Source: Chthoniobacteraceae bacterium
GTDB lineage: Bacteria; Verrucomicrobiota; Verrucomicrobiia; Chthoniobacterales; Chthoniobacteraceae
Assembly: GCA_947449735.1 (NCBI GenBank)
Contig: CANFTB010000014.1
Span: 1 to 64,000 of the forward strand
Direction of reading: 5' to 3'
DNA: 64,000 nt
Of the stretch, positions 1-8,148 are shown in pieces. Positions within the stretch are counted from its first letter, which is position 1. Every line of letters begins with the position of its first letter. The notes under the pieces were generated by a model, which saw only the letters and a list, made by a program, of their open reading frames with translations, did not search any database and was not told the origin of the DNA. The translations under genes were made by a program, and so were the position numbers.

Positions 1-264
1 CAGTCCCTTGGGGTTCCCGGACTGGTCTGGTTAACGGCCCGGAGAATATTCAAGATCTACGAGCGCTCCAACCGGATGACAGACTGGGCTCTGTTTCAGG
101 ACCTGTGTACATACAGGGCGATGGAGCTGGAAGACCTTGAAGGAGGGAATTCGGATGCCGTGCTCACTGAGTTCCTTTGCTGCTGTGTGTGGGGAGCGCA
201 CGACCTTTTGATCAAAGGGGGTTCGTGGATATTCAGAGCACGGGATTCAAGTTCTGAAGATTGA
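1..264 (+). CDS. C-terminal part of an unidentified protein (cut by window edge)
   Basis: Frame 1 is open from the first base to a stop at 262-264, giving at least 87 residues with no start needed inside the window. The translation is rich in W, C, D and E (for example YRAMELEDLEGG and EFLCCCVWGAHDLL) and shows no domain I recognise. It converges with the helicase gene of the integrative element and probably belongs to that element. An internal ATG at 76 could start a 62-residue product instead. No signal peptide or membrane segment is visible. It could be a chance open frame; I rate it only as possible. Confidence 0.35.
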   Translation, partial: QSLGVPGLVWLTARRIFKIYERSNRMTDWALFQDLCTYRAMELEDLEGGNSDAVLTEFLCCCVWGAHDLLIKGGSWIFRARDSSSED

Positions 265-404
265 AGAAATGCCAGCAAGTCTCCCCAGACTCCCCTGCCG
301 CTTGTTGCCACGCTCCCCGCGGTTCGGATTCTCGACAACCGTTCAGCATTGGCGACAAATCGCGAATGAAACCGCCTTTGCCTGCCTCGCTCAACCGCCG
401 CATA

Positions 405-2123
405 TTAACCACCCAGATCACATCCGGAGTGATTTAGTTCCTGCGGTTGCTGCGGTTGCTGCGGCGACGCTTTAGCCTTCCGGAAGCAATAGGCTTTCGC
501 GTCGAAATATCCGTCTCCATCGAGTCGTCGTTCGCGGATCTCACACCGCTCAATGGTCCACCCTTCTACCTCCAAAAAGTCTCGTCCGTCAAAAACGCGT
601 TGTATCTGGGTGCCCAAGTGCAGTTGCTCCGCCTTGGAATCGTTTCTCCCCGGACTCAAGACAGGCACGGTGATGCCATTTAAACGCGCCACAGAGATGA
701 TTTCGGCCGTTGTAAGTTTGCGCTCGTCGCCGTTTATCGCGATGGCCAGTTCCCTCAAGAATCCCAACACCGGATTGCGGACTCGTCGCAGCAGCATATC
801 GTGCCCTTCAGTGATCGGAGGAAGACCGAAAATACGCTGGACAATCCAGTTCATTCCCCCGGCCCATTCACGCTGCCGATGGGCACATTCCAGAGATGGC
901 TTGCCGTCATCGATCCACGACCGCAGAACCGCAGCAACCGCACCAAGGTAAGTGGCCTGATTCGCTTGAACGTGCTCGATCAGCCCGCCTTTTTCCCATG
1001 TCCGCCATTTATAATGTTCCGGTTGGCGGAGAATCCGAATGGCACAAAGGCGGTTTGCGAGATCCTCAGTGGTCTCAAATGCGTTGCTGGTTGCGTACAG
1101 CACGTAATCGCGACTGTCCACAACCCCTTCGCATCGGAGCGCTCGAGCGCTGAATTTCCCATCTGCAGTCACGAAGGATTCCAGCGTGGCTGAGTTTATT
1201 CTGCCCCGAAGATTATCGAATGAGATAAGAGGACGTCCTTCCAGTAGCGCCTTACTGAACTCCTCATCAAGACTGCCCACGCCCCTCTGGCGCGGAATAA
1301 TTAAACGGACCGGTTCGTTGTAAATGGACCCTATCAATTTTACCAGCATGCCCTTGCCACTCTGCGAATTATCCGCCTCGACCATAAAAATTGGCATGAT
1401 GAGTGATTTGCCCGCATATAACCCAAGCCGCAGCATCGGAGCCATGAGGGCAGCTACGGCTCTTGATTGATCTGAGGGAGACGCCCAGCGCCAGTCGCCG
1501 AGCAGGTCTAGCAGTCGGCGGACGGCTTTGTCAGTTGAGACAATAGGAACCTCCATTTTATGGCTTCTAAGTGTACCAGTCTCAGGGTCGTACCCGGAGG
1601 GAGACACTGTGCCGTCTTCGCGGATTGCGGCGAACGAGAGCAGTCGCGTGATTTTGGGTAACGCGTTCAGTGCTTCCTTGCAGGCCAGAATGGAGCTGGC
1701 GTGCCCCAGGGAGAAAGCACGAGGCAGGTCTCGAATAGCTTCTCCTCCCTTAATCCAGTCCTTCCGACGGGGCTGAATGTAGCGTTCGGCAAAACTCGGC
1801 AAGCGAGATCTCGACAGAGCGTCCAGTGTCAGTGACCCGTCCTGCTGGGATTCCAGTGTAAACGCTTGGTTCCTGAAATTAAAAACCGAACCGGTTTTGG
1901 AAAGAGCCTCCATGAGTCCGATGGCGCTTTCGCGGACTGTGGTGATGTCGCCTGGAAGGTAGGCGGCAGGAAGCTGGTTTATGGCAGGAAATGTAGCGTC
2001 CGAGGAAGGGGCGGATGCCGAGCTTTGCGGCCCGCCCCGGAGAATGCTCTCCGGGGAACTCTGTTCGTTGTCTATCGATGGGCAGCGCTGGGCCGTTGTG
2101 AGCGTGGTGCTTTCAGTTTTCAT
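405..2123 (-). CDS. AAA+/SF3-like replicative helicase of the integrative element (D5/DUF5906-type)
   Basis: The 572-residue product looks like the ATPase of a phage or satellite replication protein. Residues 251-259 hold a P-loop-like motif (DNSQSGKGM), 299-304 a Walker B-like strand ending in FDN, 341-347 a sensor-1 strand (VLYATSN) and about 356-363 an arginine-finger-like NRLCAIR segment. A GYDPETG motif near 177, common in front of such domains, lies upstream; no catalytic primase motif is evident. I chose ATG 2123 rather than the longer frame to 2165 because AGGAGGAG stands just before it and it clears the ParB stop. It is the last gene of the leftward operon, 11 bp after parB. A PQQPQQPQ tract near the C-terminus comes from 9-bp repeats. 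Helicase role is inferred. Confidence 0.7.
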   Translation of the reverse strand: MKTESTTLTTAQRCPSIDNEQSSPESILRGGPQSSASAPSSDATFPAINQLPAAYLPGDITTVRESAIGLMEALSKTGSVFNFRNQAFTLESQQDGSLTLDALSRSRLPSFAERYIQPRRKDWIKGGEAIRDLPRAFSLGHASSILACKEALNALPKITRLLSFAAIREDGTVSPSGYDPETGTLRSHKMEVPIVSTDKAVRRLLDLLGDWRWASPSDQSRAVAALMAPMLRLGLYAGKSLIMPIFMVEADNSQSGKGMLVKLIGSIYNEPVRLIIPRQRGVGSLDEEFSKALLEGRPLISFDNLRGRINSATLESFVTADGKFSARALRCEGVVDSRDYVLYATSNAFETTEDLANRLCAIRILRQPEHYKWRTWEKGGLIEHVQANQATYLGAVAAVLRSWIDDGKPSLECAHRQREWAGGMNWIVQRIFGLPPITEGHDMLLRRVRNPVLGFLRELAIAINGDERKLTTAEIISVARLNGITVPVLSPGRNDSKAEQLHLGTQIQRVFDGRDFLEVEGWTIERCEIRERRLDGDGYFDAKAYCFRKAKASPQQPQQPQELNHSGCDLGG

Positions 2124-2134
2124 GTGGACTCCTC

Positions 2135-3202
2135 CTAGATTGCTTTTATGGTGATTCCTGCGCATATGGCTGCGCTGTTGATCTTTCCAATTCTTTCGCC
2201 AATCTTCATCTTCGACGCCTCTGAGAGCAGAAAAACCTCTGCGCCCTGCAGAAATGCTTCGATCTCCTCGAAGGCTTTGAACACCGCATACTGCTCTTGC
2301 GAATCGTTCCCATCTTGACGGTCACCTACCTCGAAGGCCTCGTCCGAGCCACCCTCGAAAGCCTCTTGCGCTTCAAACGAGGTCGCATTGAGCAGGTCCG
2401 GTATGGACGCAGGCTCCAACACGGCGAGGGGATCCGGGGCTGGGAGCGCAGATGACTTTGAACGCTTGGCCACTTTGCGCTTGTCCTCCACGAGCCAGCG
2501 CTGATTCACGGCCAGATTTTTTGCCGGCGAATAACCGTTCTCATTTAGAACTTTACGCAACCGTTCTGCTTCCGCACCTTTGCCGTCGGCAACCAGCCTG
2601 TCAATGGTGGTTACCACCTTCAGACCCGTCTCAAGCGAACCGTGCGAGGCCCCCACCTTGTCAGCCGCAATCGTACGAGACTTTGTCGGTGCCAAATTTG
2701 GCACCTTGGACGCCGCTATCCTTCCCGTCGCAGCTCGCTGCCGTGCCAACTCCTTCTCAATCTGGAGGTAGCACCCGAACTCGCGAGCGCGCATCTCGTT
2801 GGTCTTGTCCCTCGAAACATTGTGACTGAGGACCAGGTTTTGTTCCTCCTCGCGAGTCAGGTCCGTCTCCACGAAGATGACCGGCACCTTTTCCTTGGAC
2901 AATTGCTGCGCCACTCTCAGACGCGTATTTCCCGAGATCACCGTCATGCTGAGCTTTGCGACAATCAACGGCGCCTGAATGTCGTTCTCCGTAATGCTGG
3001 CGAGGAGCGCCACGGGGATGTCTCTTCCGTAAATTTTGTCACTCAGCGTGTTGAGATGAAGTTTGTCCGGTTCAACCCAGTGAATTCGGGCAGCCAAGGA
3101 CGTGTCGCAGTCCGGGGGGATTTCACATGCAGCCCGCGGAGCAGCAAGCTCTATAGCCGACAGGGCATCTGCAACTACTGTTGTTTTTTCGTTTGAACTC
3201 AT
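2135..3202 (-). CDS. ParB/sulfiredoxin-fold (ParB N-terminal-like) domain protein
   Basis: The roughly 355-residue protein carries a ParB/Srx-type domain in its N-terminal third: a WVEPDKLHLN entry strand, an ITENDIQAPLIV helix-strand, and VISGNTRLRVAQQL, which matches the GxRRxxA box of ParB nucleases and partition proteins. The C-terminal half is acidic and low in complexity. No ParA ATPase gene is adjacent, so plasmid-like partition is not shown; a nuclease or regulatory role is equally likely. I used ATG 3202; an in-frame GTG at 3232 would add 10 residues and neither has a good Shine-Dalgarno. It sits between DUF5131 and the helicase in the element operon. Confidence 0.7.
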   Translation of the reverse strand: MSSNEKTTVVADALSAIELAAPRAACEIPPDCDTSLAARIHWVEPDKLHLNTLSDKIYGRDIPVALLASITENDIQAPLIVAKLSMTVISGNTRLRVAQQLSKEKVPVIFVETDLTREEEQNLVLSHNVSRDKTNEMRAREFGCYLQIEKELARQRAATGRIAASKVPNLAPTKSRTIAADKVGASHGSLETGLKVVTTIDRLVADGKGAEAERLRKVLNENGYSPAKNLAVNQRWLVEDKRKVAKRSKSSALPAPDPLAVLEPASIPDLLNATSFEAQEAFEGGSDEAFEVGDRQDGNDSQEQYAVFKAFEEIEAFLQGAEVFLLSEASKMKIGERIGKINSAAICAGITIKAI

Positions 3203-3305
3203 TTGTTTTAATATACTTACATTTTTCCACACAGTCCCACCGCCTGAGCAAAAGCCTTGCCTTGCTGCAGGCGGGTTTTCTTAATGGTAACTTTCTTTTT
3301 TACAA

Positions 3306-4130
3306 CTACTTGCGATTTACTTTTCCCACTGGAAACTGCTTCCACTGCATACCGTCGAGGAGCTCGACTTTTTCGCTGAAGGTGGCCGACGTCTTGCCGT
3401 ACCATTCTTGATGTCCGCTTTCCGGTATCCAGTTCCCCCATTGTTTGAAGAAGAAGGAAACACGTTTCTGGAGACATTGATTTCGAATCTCCTGAGCCCA
3501 TGCCGGTTCCATCTTCCGTCCCATGTATTTTTGGGGATGGGTCTCACCACCGCAAATGAGCCAGTCGAGTTGACCCACGGTATCAGGAGGCAGGATGATC
3601 GGCCCCAAAGCGGGTTCGTAGCTGCAGAACCTGACCACTGCCGGGATTTCACGAATAACGGGCCAGCGCTTGTCAAAATTTTCCTGATTACCCGCGGTAA
3701 ATCCGACCCATACGTTCGGAAGGGGCAACAGGTCCCAAACGCCAATCTCTTCGAGTTGCTCCCGAATGAATTCGGGGCGCTTGGTGAGCAGCAACCAGTC
3801 GAGGTTCGGTGTTTTGCGGATCAGTTCAAATAGACGCGCGCGATGGCCTTCAGGGGCCTCTGGGTCAAATACGTCGGCCATGGAGGCACAGAAAACTTTT
3901 CTGCGTATCCCTTCACGCTTTGCACTTTTGTTCCATCGGATTGGATCCTTCCACGAATTCTCGCTCGCGGGGCGTCGGGGCTTGCCTTTCCCCCACTCGG
4001 TGCGGATTGCAGGATAACTGCTCGCAAGGGTTTCCGCGTAGCAGTACTTGCACTCCTCGCTGACCTTTGTGCAACCGATCCACGGGTTGAAAGTGTGATC
4101 CGTCCAGCTGATTGATGTCTTTTTTGCCAT
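3306..4130 (-). CDS. DUF5131 family protein (phage Gp37/Gp68-like)
   Basis: The 274-residue product matches the DUF5131 (phage Gp37/Gp68) family: it opens with SISWTDHTFNPWIGCTKVS and has three cysteines at 20, 27 and 30 spaced CX6CX2C, reminiscent of a radical-SAM iron-sulfur site. TKRPEFI and the late VGQLDWLICGGETHP stretch also fit the family. The biochemical function of the family is not established to my knowledge; it is common on phages and mobile elements. Start ATG 4130 lies 18 bp after the HTH gene stop. Gene order and direction make it part of the element operon. Confidence 0.85.
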   Translation of the reverse strand: MAKKTSISWTDHTFNPWIGCTKVSEECKYCYAETLASSYPAIRTEWGKGKPRRPASENSWKDPIRWNKSAKREGIRRKVFCASMADVFDPEAPEGHRARLFELIRKTPNLDWLLLTKRPEFIREQLEEIGVWDLLPLPNVWVGFTAGNQENFDKRWPVIREIPAVVRFCSYEPALGPIILPPDTVGQLDWLICGGETHPQKYMGRKMEPAWAQEIRNQCLQKRVSFFFKQWGNWIPESGHQEWYGKTSATFSEKVELLDGMQWKQFPVGKVNRK

Positions 4131-4148
4131 ATGACAATTACTTAATGC

Positions 4149-4583
4149 TCACGGGTTAAGCATGCTTTCGCCGTGAGCCAGCGGAGGCATGGTTTCGGGG
4201 GGTCCGAAAGTGTTTTGGGGTTGCGCTTCTGCGGCATCGCTGTGCTCCGGCGTTGAAAGGGTTCCCCTCGCCTCGCGATCTAGGTCGTCCAAGTGATAGC
4301 GTCCGGTAACGGGAGACGGCTGAAAGAATCCCTTTGCTTTGAGCCGACAGAACGTGGCCTTTGAAATGCCAAGGTAATTGGCTGCGCCCTTCGCGTTCGT
4401 GTACTTCGTCTGTGGAGACGCCTGCACATGCCCCACTGCGCTCGCCGTCTTTTCAGACTCCCTAGCGGGAGCCTTGCCCTTGGATCTGCTAGGTTCCTGC
4501 CGCCGTTGGCTGAGAAGGCCCGCCACCAAGTTCGCTTGAAACTTCGACGCTATGTGGCCTGCATGGTTTGATTTCCGTCCCAT
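4149..4583 (-). CDS. excisionase/AlpA-like helix-turn-helix protein
   Basis: This 144-residue protein has a MerR/excisionase-type winged HTH at about residues 60-103: YTNAKGAANYLGISKATFCR followed by a short wing ending in GRYHLDDLD. Basic residues before it and a proline-rich acidic tail flank the domain. Such proteins act as recombination directionality factors or as repressors of integrative elements. It begins 2 bp after the integrase stop, so the two are almost certainly co-transcribed and perhaps translationally coupled. DNA target and direction of action cannot be told from sequence. Confidence 0.75.
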   Translation of the reverse strand: MGRKSNHAGHIASKFQANLVAGLLSQRRQEPSRSKGKAPARESEKTASAVGHVQASPQTKYTNAKGAANYLGISKATFCRLKAKGFFQPSPVTGRYHLDDLDREARGTLSTPEHSDAAEAQPQNTFGPPETMPPLAHGESMLNP

Positions 4584-4585
4584 AC

Positions 4586-5785
4586 CTAGGCAGACTCCTT
4601 CCCCGTTGGCACCTCGGTTTCCGGGGGGAAGATTTCCCAGTATTCCGCGGCCTCCTGCTCCGTCATCAAACGGCTATCGTAATGCTCGTCGAGCACCGTG
4701 GTGCCCTTATGGCCAAGCGCGGCACTGGTTTGGACCTTGCACTTGAATGTTCCGCGATGCGCGGTTGCGAAGGTCTTCCTTGTTCCATCCTGCACCCATT
4801 CCGCGATTCCAGCCTTGCCCATGGCCCGCCTGCGCACGCGCTTCAGAGTTGACGCTGACATTGGCAAGATTTCGCCCTTGCGCTTGTTTCCCCGGGCCTC
4901 CCACCATTCAAGCCAGCAGGTTAGAACCGGGAGCATTGACACGGTATAGGCGTGGCCGCTTTTGTTCACCGCGTGGGGGACGTAGAGATGTCCGTTGCCG
5001 CCAATGTCGGTCCACTTCAGCTTCATCGCTGCCTCCGGGCGCACGCCTGCGAAAAAGCACACTGCAAAGTACGGAACCGCTCGCATATCCGTTTCCGCAA
5101 CAGCTTTCATAAAGCTGCGCACCTGAGCCACGGTGAACGTTTGCACTGTTCGCCTCAGTGAAACCCCGTTCGTTTTCATCCGCCTGAGAGAGTGAGCGGG
5201 ATTTGCTTCCATCCATCCTTCGTCGATGCAGTACTCGAATGCGGCATGCAGGTTTCGGAGGTGCGCCCGGAAGGACGACTTGCCCAGCCCCTTGAAAAGG
5301 GGGCGTATCTGGTCCGGGGTGAGTTCCAAGAGGCTCGTGTTGTCCAAACTTTTAAGTCGAGCCAGAGTGTGTTTGACGCTGCGCCAGTGCCGCGGCTCGC
5401 ATCGAAAATCTGCTTTCTTACGCTCCTGAAACCTGTCCCAAAGGTTGTCGTGATACGCGCTCAGGCCTTCTTTCACCGATTTTGACGCAAGGGTTTTGCT
5501 CAGCGCCGCCTTCACCTCCTTGGCCGCCTCGAGCAAGGTGAAGCCGGTTCCCTGGAGTTCTGCCGCTGCAGTACGGGCCTCCACCAATTCTTGCAGGGTG
5601 ACGTCCTTTGCGAGGTGACCATAGCGAGCTACGAGGGCGCTGTTTTCGACAATCGCCGCTTCGGCCGCTGCCCTTGATGCGTACCACTTATGGCCGCCCT
5701 GCGGCTTGGCGGGGGAGCCCTTTGGGTAGTAGACGCGAGTCTGAAGTTTGCCGTTGTGATGGAACTCGGAAAGCTTTAATCCCAT
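4586..5785 (-). CDS. int: tyrosine-type site-specific integrase
   Basis: The product (399 residues from ATG 5785) catalyses integration and excision of the element. The catalytic domain shows the first arginine in CFFAGVRPEAAMKLKW (about R249), a second arginine in WVQDGTRKTFATAH (about R336), LGHKGTTVLDEHYDS with His at about 359 and the nucleophile Tyr at about 369. The usual His of the HxxR box is replaced by Gly (DGTR). A core-binding SAM-like domain lies around residues 115-200. The open frame continues to a TTG at 6043 and another ATG at 5917, but conserved-looking sequence starts near MGLKLSEFHHNGK. It is the gene nearest tRNA-Thr, the normal layout for a tRNA-targeting integrase. Confidence 0.9.
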   Translation of the reverse strand: MGLKLSEFHHNGKLQTRVYYPKGSPAKPQGGHKWYASRAAAEAAIVENSALVARYGHLAKDVTLQELVEARTAAAELQGTGFTLLEAAKEVKAALSKTLASKSVKEGLSAYHDNLWDRFQERKKADFRCEPRHWRSVKHTLARLKSLDNTSLLELTPDQIRPLFKGLGKSSFRAHLRNLHAAFEYCIDEGWMEANPAHSLRRMKTNGVSLRRTVQTFTVAQVRSFMKAVAETDMRAVPYFAVCFFAGVRPEAAMKLKWTDIGGNGHLYVPHAVNKSGHAYTVSMLPVLTCWLEWWEARGNKRKGEILPMSASTLKRVRRRAMGKAGIAEWVQDGTRKTFATAHRGTFKCKVQTSAALGHKGTTVLDEHYDSRLMTEQEAAEYWEIFPPETEVPTGKESA

Positions 5786-6043
5786 CACCCGCAATGACTT
5801 TTTGTTGTAAGAATCTGGCCCATCGGACAATTTGGATGGCCTCAAGCCAGTGTGCGTGAGGGGAGATCTAAAATATTTTTCTTTTTTTCTTGCGGAATCG
5901 AGACGAATGACTAGCATGTGGGTTGTTGTGGGTATTTGAGGCCCTGACTTATGGCTATTGTTTGTAGGCAAGGTCTTGTGGCGGGCCTTGCTTACCGATT
6001 TTCTTGCAAAAAATTTTGTGGGCCGGCCGTACCGTTCTCCCAA

Positions 6044-6457
6044 GTTTCTGGGCTAAGGGTAGGCTTCGCCTGGTCGGCGCCTCTGACTGGTGCGCGAACT
6101 TTTCGATTGATCCGTTGAAGGACACTACTCTCCCCTGCGGGCGGCCGACGAATTCCCGGGGTTAATCCGCACAGGTCGAGCCGGATTATCTGCGAACGGC
6201 CCGGAAGAAGTCTGCACCTGTTTCAAAAACCCATGGTGCAGAAGCATTTCCTGTCGATAACTATACTTTAACTATGGCGCCGCCGCGCTTTGGCAGGGAA
6301 AAACGCGCCCGTTTGCGATTTCCAAGAACTTCGGTCGTGGTTTTGGGAGTTCCGAACCGAGCGACCAGTCGGTTTTAACTGTACTTTAACTGTACTTTTT
6401 TGACTTCGAGAGAGCCAAACTTTCACGCGCCTTGCGTAAGTCCCTCTGGGAGAGGGA
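6044..6457. other. element end between integrase and tRNA-Thr (putative attachment region)
   Basis: No convincing gene is seen in these 414 bp (the 5785-6043 stretch is an open extension of int). This is where the element-chromosome junction should fall, because the integrase faces away from the 3' end of tRNA-Thr. The stretch contains three copies of an 11-bp motif listed separately, and just beyond the tRNA 3' end a short hairpin (CCCTCT/AGAGGG, 6440-6456). No second copy of the tRNA-Thr 3' end was found in 1-404, so the distal attachment site must lie outside the window. Confidence 0.5.
6259..6398. repeat. three copies of 11-bp AACTRTACTTT (possible integrase arm sites)
   Basis: AACTATACTTT occurs at 6259-6269 followed by a partial AACTAT; AACTGTACTTT occurs twice head-to-tail at 6377-6387 and 6388-6398. 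All three are in the same orientation, within 200 bp of the tRNA-Thr 3' end and upstream of int. Short direct repeats in this place are typical of arm-type binding sites for tyrosine integrases or of excisionase sites, or they may be operators of the int operon. Repetition is seen; function is inferred. Confidence 0.6.
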
Positions 6458-6529
6458 GCCGGCAGTCGGGCTCGAACCGACGACCTGCTGATTACAAATC
6501 AGCTGCTCTACCAACTGAGCTATACCGGC
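6458..6529 (-). tRNA. tRNA-Thr (anticodon TGT)
   Basis: On the minus strand the sequence folds as a standard cloverleaf: 7-bp acceptor GCCGGTA/TGCCGGC (one G-U), D-arm GCTC/GAGC, anticodon stem GCTGA/TCAGC with loop TTTGTAA (anticodon TGT), variable AGGTC, T-arm GTCGG/CCGAC with loop TTCGAGC. CCA is not encoded; the base after the acceptor is T. The element integrase lies on its 3' side, so this gene is the likely integration target. Confidence 0.95.
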
Positions 6530-6535
6530 GTACCA

Positions 6536-6564
6536 AATACCTTAATAGCGTTACACGGGATCAA
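6536..6564 (-). promoter_or_regulatory. sigma70-type promoter of tRNA-Thr
   Basis: Reading the minus strand, TTGATC (6559-6564) is followed after exactly 17 bp by GGTATT (6536-6541), six bases before the mature tRNA. The same TTGAYC plus 17-bp layout occurs before the two other tRNAs of the window, which supports the call. The -10 match is poor. Confidence 0.45.
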
Positions 6565-6945
6565 CGGGGGAGCAAGCCTGCTCAGGTGCTCTTCCCTGGC
6601 TTTTTTCTCCGACGCTAAGTGGCTTTGGAAAAACTGCACAAATTCCTTCGATGCAAAAAACGGGCTCTCAGTGAACTCATAATCTGCTCCATAAAGGTTC
6701 AAAAAGGGAGGGTTCAAAGTGCATCACCCTGCGGGGGAGGTTTTTCCCGGGGTGCTCTTCATGAGGGGGCGGCCGTCGGCTGGCAAATGAACCCCGAAAC
6801 CGACGAGCAAAGTTAACCAGAAAATCCCTGTAGCTCTCAAAGCTCAAATGATCATCGGGTTAGATTGTTGCTTGTGGTGAAATTGTTAATGCTGAGCGGT
6901 AGCGTGCCATTTTTTGGAGATTGCTGACCACCGCCGCCTCTGCGG
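6565..6945. other. non-coding stretch between tRNA-Thr and dinB
   Basis: About 380 bp with two short open frames (6520-6717 minus, from TTG; 6619-6816 plus) that have no start context or recognisable sequence and overlap the tRNA or each other. I see no gene, repeat or clear terminator here; a short GC hairpin (CCGC/GCGG near 6930-6945) directly follows the dinB stop but lacks a T-run. Confidence 0.4.
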
Positions 6946-8031
6946 CTAAAGCTCCAGCGCCAGCCGGAGCTGCGGGTCTGCCTCGTGGGAGAAGGTGCTC
7001 GCACCGATGCCGATGAGACGCAACGGGCCGTGGACGAGTTTGTGGGCGGCCAAAAGGTGGCAGCTGATGCGGTAGATGTCCCGGCTGGATCGCACGGATT
7101 CCTCCAAACGGATCTGGCGTGTGAGGGTCGTAAAATTGCTGTACCGCACCTTGACCTGGATCGTGCGCGCTCCCGTTTGGTGCGAACCCAGTGTCTCGGC
7201 GATGTCGGCCGCCATCTCCCTCAACGCACCGCGAAGTTCCGTCCGGTCTTCCGTGTCCACGGGAAAGGTGTGCTCCGCGCTGATGCTTTTGCGTTCCCTG
7301 TCCAGTTCCAGCGTACGCTCATCCTCGCCCAGTGCGCGGCTCCGGAGGACGGGCGCCCAAGAGCCCACGACATTTTCGATCGGCAAAACGGTGTCCTGAA
7401 GGTCGCCGATTGTTTTGATCCCCATTTTTTCCAGGGCCTGCGCCGTCACGGGCCCGACGCCGTGGATCGCGCGCACCGCCATGGGGCGCAGGAATGCCGC
7501 TTTGCCCGTTTCGGGAACGACGGTGAGTCCATTGGGCTTTTGAAGGTCGCTTGCGAGTTTCGCGAGGAACTTGTTGGCGGCGATTCCGATGCTGGCGCTG
7601 AGGCTCCGCTCGGCAAGGATCTGCTGTTTGATTTGCAAACCGACGGCTGCCGCCTGTTTCAACGCATCGTCTGGCGATTGCACGCTGTCAAAGCGGCTGC
7701 TCAGGTCGAGGTAGGCCTCGTCCACGGAGACCTGTTCGACGGCGTTTGTAAAACGGCCGAAGATCTCCATGATCCGGTGGGACTCCTCCCGGTAGGCGTC
7801 CATCCGCGGACGTACAAAGACGCCTTCCGGGCAGAGCCTTGCGGCGGTGCGGGAGGGCATCGCGGAATGGACTCCGAATTTGCGCGCCTCGTAGCTCGCG
7901 GCGCAAACCACGCCCCTGCGGTCGGGCGGGGAGCCGACGATCACCGGTTTTCCCAGATAGTCAGGGTTGTCGCGCTGTTCGATCGACGCGAAGAAGGCGT
8001 CCATGTCGACGTGGAAAATAACGCGGGGCAT
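6946..8031 (-). CDS. dinB: DNA polymerase IV (Y-family, translesion)
   Basis: The 361-residue product is a standard-length DinB. Palm-domain metal ligands are visible: D9 in FHVDMDAFFASIEQR and D104/E105 in QVSVDEAYLDLS. YEARKFGVHSAMPSRTA is the typical steric-gate/finger region, and IHGVGPVTAQALEKMGIKTI is the helix-hairpin-helix of the thumb. It performs error-prone bypass synthesis in the cytoplasm. It is transcribed alone and away from the element. I found no LexA-like palindrome in the 117 bp before the start, so SOS control is not evident. Confidence 0.95.
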   Translation of the reverse strand: MPRVIFHVDMDAFFASIEQRDNPDYLGKPVIVGSPPDRRGVVCAASYEARKFGVHSAMPSRTAARLCPEGVFVRPRMDAYREESHRIMEIFGRFTNAVEQVSVDEAYLDLSSRFDSVQSPDDALKQAAAVGLQIKQQILAERSLSASIGIAANKFLAKLASDLQKPNGLTVVPETGKAAFLRPMAVRAIHGVGPVTAQALEKMGIKTIGDLQDTVLPIENVVGSWAPVLRSRALGEDERTLELDRERKSISAEHTFPVDTEDRTELRGALREMAADIAETLGSHQTGARTIQVKVRYSNFTTLTRQIRLEESVRSSRDIYRISCHLLAAHKLVHGPLRLIGIGASTFSHEADPQLRLALEL

Positions 8032-8148
8032 GGGGTGGGGTGCGGAATTCTGCCCGGGGCCGGGCGATAGGCAAAAGAAATGAAACTGCGGCGTTCCTTT
8101 TGGGTCTGAGGCTGGCAGTATGACACAGACTCAAAAGGTCCCCCCCCT

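Noticed and set aside
1-404. distal copy of the tRNA-Thr 3' end
   Set aside because: I looked for the T-arm and acceptor sequence in both orientations and found none; the distal site must be outside.
6403-6420. copy of the 32-bp block near tRNA-Thr
   Set aside because: Only AAAGTTTGG (reverse strand) matches, nine bases, which is within chance.
6520-6717. 65-codon frame before tRNA-Thr on the minus strand
   Set aside because: It starts at TTG without ribosome site, follows a stop three codons upstream, and runs into the tRNA.
6985-8070. 361-codon open frame antisense to dinB
   Set aside because: It mirrors the polymerase gene and has no protein-like motifs; the catalytic residues read on the minus strand.
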